Source: Candidatus Competibacteraceae bacterium (GTDB lineage: Bacteria; Pseudomonadota; Gammaproteobacteria; Competibacterales; Competibacteraceae). Taken from it: a stretch of DNA of 47,757 nucleotides. The stretch lies in the NCBI GenBank assembly GCA_003989065.1, contig RXIW01000022.1, positions 1-47,757 of the forward strand, given 5' to 3'. The notes beneath the pieces are model-generated. The model did no database searches and was not told the origin of the DNA. It saw nothing but the letters and a program-made list of their open reading frames with translations. Positions within the stretch are counted from its first letter, which is position 1. Each line of letters opens with the position of its first letter. Made by a program: the position numbers and the translations under genes. Of the stretch, positions 9,184 through 18,450 are shown in pieces.

Positions 9184-10080
9184 ATGGCGCGTATTCTGAT
9201 CGCCGGTTGTGGCGACGTCGGCGCGACCTTGGGCCAGAGCCTGGGCGCGACCGGTCACGAGGTCTGGGGCCTCATTCGACAGCCCCGCAGCTTGCCGTCG
9301 GCCATTCGGCCCGTCATCGCGGATCTGACCGATCCGGCCAGCCTGGCCGACTTGCCGGCCCGACTGGATTATATCGTCTACAGCGCCGCCGCCAGCGGCT
9401 TCGACGAGGCGAGCTACCAGGCCGCCTACGTGACCGGGGTCAGTCATCTACTCGATGCCCTGCGCCGGACTGGCCAACAACCCAAACGGCTGTTGTTTAC
9501 CTCCAGCACCTCGGTCTACGCCCAGCATCAGGGCGAGTGGGTGGACGAGGACTCGCCGGCCGAGGCCACCGGCTTCAGTGGCCGCTGCCTGCGGGCTGGG
9601 GAACAGGTGTTGTGGGAGAGCGGCTGGCCAGCCATCGCGGTGCGTTTCGCCGGCATCTACGGCCCAGGCCGGACCCGGTTGATCGACACCGTTCGCGATG
9701 GCATCGCGGTCTGTCCCGCCGGCCCGCCGGTCTATACCAACCGCATCCATCGCGACGACTGCGCTCGGGTATTGGAGCACCTGTTGTGGCTGCCCGATCC
9801 GGAACCACTCTATCTGGGGGTGGACGACGCGCCGGCGCCACTGGATGAGGTGTTGTGCTGGCTGGCGGCCCGGCTGGGAGTGGCCGAACCGCCGCGGGCT
9901 GCGCAACCGCCACAGAAGCCCGGCGCGGAAACCCGCAGCAATGCGGCCATGCGCCTGCGGGTCAGCAAGCGCTGCCGCAATGCCCGGTTGCGCGCCAGTG
10001 GTTTCCAGTTCCGCTATCCCAGCTATCGGGATGGCTACGCGGCTTTGTTGGATGGGATCGCCGACGCCGCCAATCCCTAG
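9184..10080 (+). CDS. NAD(P)-dependent epimerase/dehydratase-like protein (extended SDR, YeeZ-like)
   Basis: The 298-residue protein opens with a Rossmann motif GCGDVGATLG in MARILIAGCGDVG. It carries the extended-SDR elements LLFTSSTSVY and VRFAGIYGPGR. The usual catalytic YxxxK pair is not plain: the tyrosine of STSVY is followed by AQHQ, so activity may differ from classic epimerases. I chose ATG 9184 because GAGGAG lies just before it and the Rossmann fold starts there, although the frame is open upstream. It is divergent from mutY. Substrate is unknown. Confidence 0.8.
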   Translation: MARILIAGCGDVGATLGQSLGATGHEVWGLIRQPRSLPSAIRPVIADLTDPASLADLPARLDYIVYSAAASGFDEASYQAAYVTGVSHLLDALRRTGQQPKRLLFTSSTSVYAQHQGEWVDEDSPAEATGFSGRCLRAGEQVLWESGWPAIAVRFAGIYGPGRTRLIDTVRDGIAVCPAGPPVYTNRIHRDDCARVLEHLLWLPDPEPLYLGVDDAPAPLDEVLCWLAARLGVAEPPRAAQPPQKPGAETRSNAAMRLRVSKRCRNARLRASGFQFRYPSYRDGYAALLDGIADAANP

Positions 10081-10139
10081 CGCCGCCAGTATAGGCGCGC
10101 GGCTGGGGGTGGCGGTTGTGCTGTTTCATGCCCTGCGCT

Positions 10140-10820
10140 TCAGCGTTGCCGGACCACCTGATAGGGTCGGGCCGGATAGGTGACCGGCGCGCTCCAGATA
10201 TGCACCAGCCGGCTGAACGGAAACACCAGGAATACGGTCAGGCCCAGGAACAGGTGCAACTTGAATAGCCAGCCGACCTGGGAGACGAATGCCACCGCCT
10301 CGATTGGATCGAAGGTGACGATGTTCCGCGCCCAACCCATCAGGTTCAGCATGTTGTGACCGTCCAGATGCATCAGCGACACCGGAATGGTCAACAACCC
10401 CAGAATCAGCTGTGCGTACAACAGCAGCAGGATGAAGATGTCCATCCGGGAGCTGGTGGCCCGTACCCGCGGGTCGGTCAGTCGCCGCCGCACCAACAGG
10501 GTCAGACCGACGAAGCACATGATTCCGGCGATGCTGCCGGCGACGATGGCCAACAGTTGCTTGTCACCGGCGGAGACGCCCAAGGCATGGAAGATTTCCG
10601 GCGGAGTCAGCAGGCCGACGAAATGGCCCATGAACAGCAATAGAATGCCGACATGGAACAGATTGCTGGCCAGGCGCATGTTGTGGTTGCTCAGAATCTG
10701 GCTGGAATGCGCTTTCCAGGTGAAGGGGTCGCGGTCGAAGCGCGCCAGACTGCCGAGCAGGAACACCGCGCCCGCCAGATAAGGATAAACGCCGAATAAC
10801 AAGGTATTGAGATAATTCAT
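10140..10820 (-). CDS. narI: Respiratory nitrate reductase gamma subunit (cytochrome b) NarI
   Basis: A 226-residue integral membrane protein with five predicted helices, the family length. It takes electrons from quinol and passes them through two b hemes to NarH. The heme-binding histidines are all present: His56 and His66 in NLFHVGILLLFMGHFVGL, and His189 and His207 in FKLHLFLG and RLVHIWSAP. It is the last gene of narGHJI, 45 bases after narJ. Confidence 0.96.
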   Translation of the reverse strand: MNYLNTLLFGVYPYLAGAVFLLGSLARFDRDPFTWKAHSSQILSNHNMRLASNLFHVGILLLFMGHFVGLLTPPEIFHALGVSAGDKQLLAIVAGSIAGIMCFVGLTLLVRRRLTDPRVRATSSRMDIFILLLLYAQLILGLLTIPVSLMHLDGHNMLNLMGWARNIVTFDPIEAVAFVSQVGWLFKLHLFLGLTVFLVFPFSRLVHIWSAPVTYPARPYQVVRQR

Positions 10821-10865
10821 GATCGTGCCCTCGGGAACTATCGGAAATAGCCAGTAAGTGGCTTG

Positions 10866-11561
10866 TCAGATCGCATCGGGCCGTGTTGCCCACCGTATCG
10901 GGTGCGCTTCGCTCGTTCCCCTGGAGCCGGTCGCGCAAGCGTGTTGGGACGCCAGGAACGTCACAGCCTCCTCTTCCCAAATCTGGTCCATGTTCACCAC
11001 GGTCTGATCGGGGCCTTCGGTGGCAGCCTGGTGGCGAATATCCTTGATGTCCGCCGGTTGGCCGCTCAGTGTGGCCAGCGCGTCGAATACGACGCAGTAG
11101 TCACTGTTGCGCTCGGCCAGGCGCGCACCGATCAGGGCGATGACCGGCATCGCATCGGCCAGCAGCTCCAGCGCTTCGTCGACCGGACGCTGCGCCAGGT
11201 ATTCCAGAAACAGCGGGATATAGTCGGGCAGCTCGCGAGCGTCGAGGTCGAAACCGTGGCGGCGATAGGTTTCCAGCAGATCCACCATGGCCTGGCCGCG
11301 ATCCCGCGACTGGCCGTGCACGTGTTCGAACAGATGCAGCGACAGGGCGCGACCCTGGTCGAAGGTCGCCACATAGCGTTCTTGCAGGGTCATCAGGTTG
11401 GCTTGCGCCAGCCGGTTCATGAACGCGCGCAGCGTCCGGTGTTCCTGCCGGGGTAACAATCGTTCGTGATCCAGCGCATCCGTCATTTCACCTAGCGCGG
11501 CCAATATATCCGCCTGCGGATAACACAGCAGAGCCGACAAAACTTTCAGTGTCTTCATCAT
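10866..11561 (-). CDS. narJ: Nitrate reductase molybdenum cofactor assembly chaperone NarJ
   Basis: The 231-residue cytoplasmic protein belongs to the TorD/DmsD/NarJ chaperones, which hold apo-NarG until cofactor insertion and membrane docking. Diagnostic stretches are LSALLCYPQADILAAL at the N-terminus and LSLHLFEHVHGQSRDRGQAM around residues 75-95. It lies between narH (44 bases) and narI, the standard operon order. Confidence 0.95.
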   Translation of the reverse strand: MMKTLKVLSALLCYPQADILAALGEMTDALDHERLLPRQEHRTLRAFMNRLAQANLMTLQERYVATFDQGRALSLHLFEHVHGQSRDRGQAMVDLLETYRRHGFDLDARELPDYIPLFLEYLAQRPVDEALELLADAMPVIALIGARLAERNSDYCVVFDALATLSGQPADIKDIRHQAATEGPDQTVVNMDQIWEEEAVTFLASQHACATGSRGTSEAHPIRWATRPDAI

Positions 11562-11605
11562 TCCACCTCGTCGAGGTCGGGTGGGTCATGCCCACCCCAC
11601 TCATT

Positions 11606-13159
11606 TCAGGCTTTGTGCGGTGGTTCCACCTTGATGGGCGTCGCTCGTCGGGCAGTCACTTTCTTGCCGCCGAACAGATTGGTCTGGTCGGTGCCCGGTG
11701 AGCAGCCGTTGCCAAAGCTGAAGCCACAACCGCCGCGTTCGCCGAAGGCATCGTAGGTGGCGCTGGCGTATTCACGATGGGAGGTCGGGATGACGAAACG
11801 GTCCTCGAAGTTGGCGATGGCGAGATAGCGGTACATCGACTCGACCTGATCGATGCGCAGATTGACCGTTTTCAGCACATCTTCCCGGATCTCGCCGTCC
11901 ACGGTCTTCGCCCGCATGTAGGCGCGCATCGCCAGCATCCGTTCCAGTGCTCGCTTGACCGGTTGCTCGTCGCCGGCGGTCAACAGGTTGGCCAGATATT
12001 GCAGTGGAATCCGCAGCGAACCGACATCGGGAATGATGCCGTTCATGCCGATTTGACCGGCCTCGGCCCGCGCCTGGATCGGCGACAGGGCCGGCACGTA
12101 CCACACCATCGGCAGGGTTCGATACTCCGGATGTAGCGGGAAGGCGATCTTCCAATCGATGGCCATCTTGTAGACGGGCGATTCCTGGGCCGCCCGCAGC
12201 CAGGGCTCGGGAATGCCGGCTTGACGCGCTGCGGCCTGCACTGTGGCATCGAAAGGATCGAGGAAAATATCGAGTTGGGCCTGATACAGGCTCTTCTCGT
12301 CGGCGACGCTGGCCGCCTTTTCGATCCGGTCGGCGTCGTACAGCAACACCCCCAGATAGCGGATGCGCCCGACGCAGGTTTCCGAACAGACCGTTGGCAG
12401 GCCGGACTCGATGCGCGGGTAGCAGAAGATGCACTTCTCGGATTTGCCGGTATTCCAGTTGTAGTAGATCTTCTTGTACGGACAACCGGATACGCACATT
12501 CGCCAGCCCCGGCACTTGTCCTGATCGATCAGGACGATGCCGTCTTCCTCGCGTTTGTAGATCGCGCCGCTGGGGCAGGAGGCGACGCAGGCCGGGTTCA
12601 GGCAGTGCTCGCACAGCCGCGGCAGGTACATCATGAAGGTGTTTTCGAACTCGCCGTAGATTTCCTTTTGCACGTTGTCGAAGTTGTAGTCCTTGGATCG
12701 CTTGGCGAATTCGGTGCCGAGGATCTCCTCCCAGTTCGGCCCCCAGTGGATTTTCTCCATCCGCTGGCCGCTGATGGCGGAGCGTGGCCGGGCCGTGGGC
12801 GTGGCTTTGGACTCCGGCGCGTTTTGCAGATGGGCGTAGTCGTAGTCCCACGGTTCGTAGTAATCGTCGATGGCCGGCAGATCGGGGTTGGCGAAGATAT
12901 TGGCCAGAATCCGCCATTTGCTACCCTGTTTCGGCTCGATCCTGCCGTCCTTGCGCCGCTTCCAGCCGCCGTTCCACTTGGCTTGATTCTCCCATTCCTT
13001 GGGGTAGCCGACGCCGGGCTTGGTCTCGACATTGTTGAACCAGGCGTATTCCATGCCGTCGCGACTGGTCCAGACGTTTTTGCAGGTGACCGAACAGGTG
13101 TGGCAACCAATGCACTTGTCCAGATTGAGGACCATGGCAATTTGCGCGCGTACTTTCAT
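11606..13159 (-). CDS. narH: Respiratory nitrate reductase beta subunit (iron-sulfur) NarH
   Basis: The 517-residue subunit carries four iron-sulfur clusters from NarI to NarG. Cysteine groups in order are DKCIGCHTCSVTCKN, CEHCLNPACVASCP, DKCRGWRMCVSGCP and SEKCIFC...VCSETC. The tryptophan in CRGW replaces a cysteine, as in E. coli NarH, where that site holds a [3Fe-4S] cluster. I place the start at 13159 (MKVRAQIAMVLNLDKC) because GGAGAGG precedes it and it is just past the narG stop. The open frame upstream is only a shadow of narG. Confidence 0.97.
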   Translation of the reverse strand: MKVRAQIAMVLNLDKCIGCHTCSVTCKNVWTSRDGMEYAWFNNVETKPGVGYPKEWENQAKWNGGWKRRKDGRIEPKQGSKWRILANIFANPDLPAIDDYYEPWDYDYAHLQNAPESKATPTARPRSAISGQRMEKIHWGPNWEEILGTEFAKRSKDYNFDNVQKEIYGEFENTFMMYLPRLCEHCLNPACVASCPSGAIYKREEDGIVLIDQDKCRGWRMCVSGCPYKKIYYNWNTGKSEKCIFCYPRIESGLPTVCSETCVGRIRYLGVLLYDADRIEKAASVADEKSLYQAQLDIFLDPFDATVQAAARQAGIPEPWLRAAQESPVYKMAIDWKIAFPLHPEYRTLPMVWYVPALSPIQARAEAGQIGMNGIIPDVGSLRIPLQYLANLLTAGDEQPVKRALERMLAMRAYMRAKTVDGEIREDVLKTVNLRIDQVESMYRYLAIANFEDRFVIPTSHREYASATYDAFGERGGCGFSFGNGCSPGTDQTNLFGGKKVTARRATPIKVEPPHKA

Positions 13160-13161
13160 GA

Positions 13162-16100
13162 TCAATGCGCCTCTCCGGTAGCGATTTCGGCCGGCGTTTC
13201 GTCGTCCAGCCAATCGATCTTGACCATCTTGCGGACGATGATGAACTCGTCGCGGTTGCTGCCGACGGTGCCGTAGTAGTTGAAGCCGTAGCTCAACTGG
13301 GCATAACCGCCGATCATGTGGGTCGGCTTCAGCACGATGCGGGTCACTGAGTTGTGAATGCCGCCGCGGGTGCCGGTGATCTCGGAACCGGGCGTGTTCA
13401 CGATCTTCTCCTGGGCGTGATACATCATCGACATACCCTCCGGCACCCGCTGACTGACCACGGCGCGGGCGGCGATGGCTCCGTTGAGGTTGTAGGCTTC
13501 GATCCAGTCGTTGTCCTCGATGCCAGCCTTCTTGGCGTCCACTTCGGAAAGCCAGATGATGGGACCACCGCGCGACAGGGTGAGCATCAACAGGTTGTCG
13601 GTGTAGGTGCTGTGAATACCCCACTTCTGGTGCGGGGTGATGAAGTTCAACACGATTTCCCGGTTGCCGTTCGGTTTGCGGCCGATGATCGGCTCGACCG
13701 TCTTCATGTCCACCGGCGGCCGATAGGCGCACATCGCTTCGCCGAAGCCCAGCATCCAGGGATGATCCTGATAGAACTGTTGCCGCCCGGTGAGGGTCCG
13801 CCACGGAATCAGTTCGTGCACATTGGTGTAGCCGGCGTTGTAGCTGACCTTTTCGTCTTCCAGACCCGACCAGGTCGGCGAGGAAATGATCTTGCGCGGC
13901 TGGGCGACGATGTCGCGGAAGCGGATCTTCTCGTGCTCCTTGGGAATAGCGAGATGGGTGTGATCGCGGCCGGTGATCTTGGAAAGCGCTGCCCAGGATT
14001 TCACCGCGACATGGCCGTTGGTCTCCGGGGCCAGCATCAGGATCACTTCGGCGGCGTCGATATCGGTCTCGATCCGGGGCCGGCCTTGGGAAACGCCGAC
14101 CTCCGCCACGGTGTAGTTCAAGCGGGCCAGCGCCGCGACTTCGGCTTCGGTGTTCCAGCCGATCCCCTTGCCGCCGTTGCCCAGCTGGTCCATCAGCGGG
14201 CCGAGCGCGGTGAATTTCCGGTAGGTGTTGGGGTAGTCGCGCTCGACGACGACTAGACTGGGCGCGGTCTTGCCGGGGATCAGCTCGCACTCACCCTTCT
14301 TCCAATCCTTCACCGCCAGCGGTTGCGCCAGTTCGGTCGGGGTATCGTGCAGGGTCGGCACGGTCACGATGTCCTTCTCCACCCCAAGATGGCCGGGGCA
14401 GGTTTCGGAAAATGCCTTGGCGATGCCCTTGAAGATGTCCCAATCGGTCCGCGCCTCCCAGGCCGGATCCACCGCCGCGGTCAGAGGATGGATGAACGGA
14501 TGCATGTCGCTGGTGTTGAGGTCGTTCTTCTCGTACCAGGTGGCAGTCGGCAGCACGATGTCGGAATACAGACAGGTGGTGGACATGCGGAAGTCCAGGG
14601 TCACCAGCAGATCGAGCTTGCCGTGGGCTGCATCGCGCCATTGCACTTCCAGCGGTTTCTCGCCGCCTTCCTCGCCCAGATCCTTGCCCTGTACCCCGTG
14701 GGTCGTACCCAGCAGGTATTTGAGGAAATATTCGTGGCCCTTACCCGAAGAGCCGAGCAGGTTGGAGCGCCACACGAACAGGTTGCGCGGGAAATTGACG
14801 GGATTGTCCGGGTCTTCGAAGGCAAAACCGAGCTGGCCCGACTTGAGATTCTCGACCACATAGCTCGCTGGCTCCTGACCGGCTGCGGCGGCTGCCTTGG
14901 CGATCGTCAGCGGATTCCGGTCCAGTTGCGGAGCGCTAGGCAACCAGCCCATCCGCACCGAACGGACGTTGTAGTCGATTTGCGTGCCCTGCCATTGCTG
15001 GGGATCGGCCAGCGGCGACAGGATTTCGCTCATCGCTAGCTTTTCGTGTCGCCACTGGCTGCTGTGGATGTACCAGAACGAGGTGGAATTCATGTGCCGG
15101 GGCGGACGATGCCAGTCGAGCGCAAAGGCCAATGCGGTCCAACCGGTTTGCGGTCGCAGCTTCTCCTGGCCGACGTAGTGCGACCAGCCGCCGCCGCTCT
15201 GGCCGATGCAGCCGCACATCATCAGCAGGTTGATGACGCCCCGGTAGTTCATGTCCATGTGATACCAGTGGTTCATCGCCGCGCCGATGATGACCATCGA
15301 CTTGCCGTGGGTCTTGTCGGCGTTCTCGGCGAACTGGCGGGCGACTGTGACGATTTGGGCGCGCGGCACCCCGGTGATTTTCTCCTGCCAGGCCGGGGTA
15401 TAGGGCGCGTCATCGTCGTAGGTCTTGGCGACGTTACCGCCACCCAGTCCCCGATCCAGACCGTACTGAGCCAGGGTCAGGTCATAGACCGTGGCGACCA
15501 GGACTTCGGAACCGTCGGCCCGCTTGATCTTCCTGGCCGGCACGTTGCGCAGCTGGATTTCGCTATGGCTGGTGCAGGCGAAGTGTGGATGCCGGGTCGA
15601 GCCGAAGTAGGGGAAGGCGACCGCAACCACCTCGTCCCGGATGTCGTTCACCGACAGCCGCAACTGGGTTTCTGCGTTGCTCAGGGCTTCCTTCGGCTCC
15701 AGATTCCATTTGCCGACCATGCCGTCCTTCTCGCCCCAGCGGAACCCGATGGAGCCATTCGGGACGATTAGATGACCGCTCTTCTCATCGAAGGCCAGCG
15801 TCTTCCAGTCCGGATTGTTGGCCTGTCCGGCGCTGTCGCTCAGGTCGGAGGCGCGCAGGAAACGACCGTTGACGTAGCTGCCATCGGCCCGCCGGTCCAG
15901 CAACACCAGGCAGGGAAAGTCGGTCTTGGTGCGGACATAATCGGTGAAATAGTCCGATTGGCCGTCGAGATAGAACTCGCGCAGGATGACGTGGCCCATT
16001 GCCATTGCCACGGCGGCGTCGGTGCCCTGCTTGGGATGCAGCCAGAGGTCGGCGAACTTGGAGGCTTCCGAGTAGTCGGGACACACCACCACCGTCTTGG

Positions 16101-16926
16101 TGCCCTTGTAGCGCACTTCGGTCATGAAGTGGGCGTCCGGAGTACGGGTCTGCGGCACGTTGGAACCCCACAGCATCAGGAAGGTGGAGTTGTACCAGTC
16201 GGCCGATTCCGGCACGTCGGTCTGCTCACCCCACACCATGGGCGAGGCGGGCGGCAGATCGCAGTACCAGTCATAGAACGAACCGCAGGCTCCGCCGATC
16301 AGCGACAGATAACGAGAACCGGCGGCATAGGACACCATCGACATGGCCGGAATCGGCGAAAAACCGTAAATCCGGTCTGGGCCATATTGCTTGGCGGTGT
16401 AGACGTTGGCGGCGGCGATCAACTGGTTGACTTCGTCCCAGTTGGCGCGGACGAAACCGCCCAGTCCACGCTTGCTCTTGTACTCGATCGCCTTGGCCGG
16501 ATTTTCGACGATGGAGGCCCAGGCATCCACCGGGTCTGGGTGCTCCGCCAGCGCCGCAAGCCAGAGCTTGAGCAGCCGCGCGCGGATCATCGGATATTTC
16601 ACCCGATTGGCGCTGTACAGATACCAGCTGTAGGACGCGCCGCGCGGGCAGCCACGCGGTTCGTGGTTCGGCAATTCGTCGCGGGTGCGCGGGTAGTCGG
16701 TCTGCTGGGTTTCCCAGGTCACCAGCCCGTTCTTGACGTAAATCTTCCAGCTGCAGGAGCCGGTGCAGTTCACCCCGTGGGTGGAGCGCACGATCTTGTC
16801 GTGCTGCCAGCGGGCGCGGTAGGCATCTTCCCAACCCCGATCCTCGTTGGTGACGATGCCATGCCCGTCGGCAAAGGTGTCGGTGACTTTCTTCAGAAAA
16901 TTCAACCGATCCAGAAAATGACTCAT
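13162..16926 (-). CDS. narG: Respiratory nitrate reductase alpha subunit (molybdopterin) NarG
   Basis: The 1254-residue catalytic subunit reduces nitrate to nitrite on the cytoplasmic side. It is about as long as E. coli NarG (1247). The FS0 [4Fe-4S] ligands are His50, Cys54, Cys58 and Cys93 in STHGVNCTGSCSWKIY and EPRGCPRGAS. The molybdenum-ligating aspartate corresponds to Asp223 in YDWYCDLPPASP. Stretches such as WGEQTDVPESADWYN and GSNVPQTRTPDAHF are near-invariant in the family. The N-terminus lacks a twin-arginine export signal, fitting a cytoplasm-facing enzyme. It leads narGHJI and ends two bases before narH. Confidence 0.98.
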   Translation of the reverse strand: MSHFLDRLNFLKKVTDTFADGHGIVTNEDRGWEDAYRARWQHDKIVRSTHGVNCTGSCSWKIYVKNGLVTWETQQTDYPRTRDELPNHEPRGCPRGASYSWYLYSANRVKYPMIRARLLKLWLAALAEHPDPVDAWASIVENPAKAIEYKSKRGLGGFVRANWDEVNQLIAAANVYTAKQYGPDRIYGFSPIPAMSMVSYAAGSRYLSLIGGACGSFYDWYCDLPPASPMVWGEQTDVPESADWYNSTFLMLWGSNVPQTRTPDAHFMTEVRYKGTKTVVVCPDYSEASKFADLWLHPKQGTDAAVAMAMGHVILREFYLDGQSDYFTDYVRTKTDFPCLVLLDRRADGSYVNGRFLRASDLSDSAGQANNPDWKTLAFDEKSGHLIVPNGSIGFRWGEKDGMVGKWNLEPKEALSNAETQLRLSVNDIRDEVVAVAFPYFGSTRHPHFACTSHSEIQLRNVPARKIKRADGSEVLVATVYDLTLAQYGLDRGLGGGNVAKTYDDDAPYTPAWQEKITGVPRAQIVTVARQFAENADKTHGKSMVIIGAAMNHWYHMDMNYRGVINLLMMCGCIGQSGGGWSHYVGQEKLRPQTGWTALAFALDWHRPPRHMNSTSFWYIHSSQWRHEKLAMSEILSPLADPQQWQGTQIDYNVRSVRMGWLPSAPQLDRNPLTIAKAAAAAGQEPASYVVENLKSGQLGFAFEDPDNPVNFPRNLFVWRSNLLGSSGKGHEYFLKYLLGTTHGVQGKDLGEEGGEKPLEVQWRDAAHGKLDLLVTLDFRMSTTCLYSDIVLPTATWYEKNDLNTSDMHPFIHPLTAAVDPAWEARTDWDIFKGIAKAFSETCPGHLGVEKDIVTVPTLHDTPTELAQPLAVKDWKKGECELIPGKTAPSLVVVERDYPNTYRKFTALGPLMDQLGNGGKGIGWNTEAEVAALARLNYTVAEVGVSQGRPRIETDIDAAEVILMLAPETNGHVAVKSWAALSKITGRDHTHLAIPKEHEKIRFRDIVAQPRKIISSPTWSGLEDEKVSYNAGYTNVHELIPWRTLTGRQQFYQDHPWMLGFGEAMCAYRPPVDMKTVEPIIGRKPNGNREIVLNFITPHQKWGIHSTYTDNLLMLTLSRGGPIIWLSEVDAKKAGIEDNDWIEAYNLNGAIAARAVVSQRVPEGMSMMYHAQEKIVNTPGSEITGTRGGIHNSVTRIVLKPTHMIGGYAQLSYGFNYYGTVGSNRDEFIIVRKMVKIDWLDDETPAEIATGEAH

Positions 16927-16999
16927 GATGTTGACCTCCGATGAGACGTAATCCGGGTCAGCCCGCCGGGCTGTAACCCAGGCTGCCGTGGCTTACTGA

Positions 17000-18337
17000 T
17001 TAGCAAGGTTTTTCAGCGCCACTGCGGGCGTAGAACCACCAGTTGATCGCCACATTGACGCCGTAGAACGCGACCAGGCCGTAGAGGAAGGCATTGACCG
17101 AACCGGTCGCAGCGAACGCCGCGCCGACCAACATTCCCCAGATGAACGGCCCGAATGCCGCCATCGCAGCGGTGAAGCCGATGACGCCGCCGGCTTGTCG
17201 CGGCTCGAAGATCATCGGCATCTGCTTGAAGGTGCTGGCGTTGCCCACGCCGGTGAAGAAGAACACTCCCAGCATCAGCCCGACGAACAGCGGAAACTGC
17301 TCCATCGAAGTCGGGGAGGTGTACAGCGTCACGCCCATCAGACAGGCCAACAGACCGATGCCCGACCACTGCGTCACGATCGCCCCACCCACCCTGTCGG
17401 AGAGCGGGCCGCCGATGACCCGGGCCGCCGAGCCGATCAGCGGGCCGTAGAAGGCGTAGGCCAACGGGTCCGGCCCACCGGGCAAGCCGCCGTAGATTTG
17501 CTTGATCAGCAACGGAAAGGTGGCGGCAAATCCAGAGAACGAGCCGAAAGTCATGATGTACAGGCTGGTCATCAGCCAGGTGTGTTTGTTGCCGAAGATG
17601 TCGAACTGTTCCCGGATGTTGGCGCGCACCGGCACCGACTTCAGCATCAGCCAGGCGGCGATGGCGAACACCACGATGAACGGCACGTAAATCAAAGCCG
17701 CGTTTTGCAGCCACATCGGCTTGCTGACGGCGCCTTTGGTGAAGGTCAACGGGTCGCCGGTCAACGTCCCGAACAGGGCGAAGCCAATGATCCACGGCGT
17801 CACGAACTGCACCACGCTGACGCCGAAATTACCGATGCCGGCCTGAATCGCCAGCGCCGTGCCCTGCAGACGCTTGGGGAAGAACAGACTGGTCGAGGGC
17901 ATGAACGAGGAGAAATTGCCGCCGCCCAAACCGGCCAGGAATGCCAGCGTCAGCAGAATCCAATAGGGCGTAGCGGGGTTCTGTACGGCGTAGAACCAGC
18001 CCAGGATGGGGATCAACAGTGACAGGGTCGAAAAGGTCACCACATGGCGAGTGCCGTAGATCGGCACCAAGAAAGTATGCAGGGTCCGCAGGATGCCGGC
18101 AGCCAGGCCGGGCATGGCGGTCAGCCAGAACAGTTCGGTGGCGCTCAGTTTGAAACCGACGTTAGGCAGACGCACCACTAGGGCGCTGACCACGAACCAG
18201 ACGATGAAGGCCATCATCAGGTTCAGGGTTGTGATCGTCAGGGTTTTCCAGGCCAGGCTTTTGCCGGTCTTTTCCCAGAATTCCGGATCTTCCGGAGTCC
18301 AGCTGTTTAACCAAGTACGGGGGTCGTTTGCGGCCAT
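17000..18337 (-). CDS. narK: Nitrate/nitrite transporter, NarK2-type MFS
   Basis: A 445-residue, 12-helix member of the nitrate-nitrite porter family. It shows the glycine-rich helix GLGGGNFSSFMPSTSLFFPKR and a second G-rich segment, GVIGFTAAMAAFGPF. The opening FWEKTGKSLAWKTL matches the start of the second half of the upstream fusion gene, so the two are paralogues. It should exchange nitrate for nitrite or co-import nitrate with protons. It lies 73 bases upstream of narG in the same direction, probably one transcript. Confidence 0.93.
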   Translation of the reverse strand: MAANDPRTWLNSWTPEDPEFWEKTGKSLAWKTLTITTLNLMMAFIVWFVVSALVVRLPNVGFKLSATELFWLTAMPGLAAGILRTLHTFLVPIYGTRHVVTFSTLSLLIPILGWFYAVQNPATPYWILLTLAFLAGLGGGNFSSFMPSTSLFFPKRLQGTALAIQAGIGNFGVSVVQFVTPWIIGFALFGTLTGDPLTFTKGAVSKPMWLQNAALIYVPFIVVFAIAAWLMLKSVPVRANIREQFDIFGNKHTWLMTSLYIMTFGSFSGFAATFPLLIKQIYGGLPGGPDPLAYAFYGPLIGSAARVIGGPLSDRVGGAIVTQWSGIGLLACLMGVTLYTSPTSMEQFPLFVGLMLGVFFFTGVGNASTFKQMPMIFEPRQAGGVIGFTAAMAAFGPFIWGMLVGAAFAATGSVNAFLYGLVAFYGVNVAINWWFYARSGAEKPC

Positions 18338-18397
18338 AGCGTTTTTGCACTCCAGTCGCGGATATTGAATTTATTGATTTGATTGGCTATTTATTTT

Positions 18398-18427
18398 CCC
18401 CGTCCTCTTCTTCCACAGAGGACGGGG
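18398..18427. other. Perfect 10-bp inverted repeat between the two narK genes
   Basis: CCCCGTCCTC and GAGGACGGGG form a 10-bp stem with a 10-base loop, 24 bases past the stop of the fusion gene. On the minus strand it is followed by AAAATAAATAG rather than T residues, so it is not a canonical terminator. It may act as an RNA-processing or stabilising hairpin that sets different levels for the two narK genes. Confidence 0.6.
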
Positions 18428-18450
18428 AGGGATTCCTCGATGGGAATCGC

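Noticed and set aside
13160..14290. N-terminal extension of narH through narG
   Set aside because: The extended frame overlaps NarG coding sequence. The family start MKVRAQIAMVLN with a good ribosome binding site is at 13159.
15772..16944. Plus-strand open frame of 390 codons opposite narG
   Set aside because: It lies antisense to a clear NarG coding sequence. High G+C gives long empty antisense frames, and the translation has a shadow-like His/Gly/Val/Arg composition.
18366..18395. FNR-like site in TTGAATTTATTGATTTGAT between the narK genes
   Set aside because: The half sites are direct rather than inverted with the 4-base spacing of TTGAT-N4-ATCAA.
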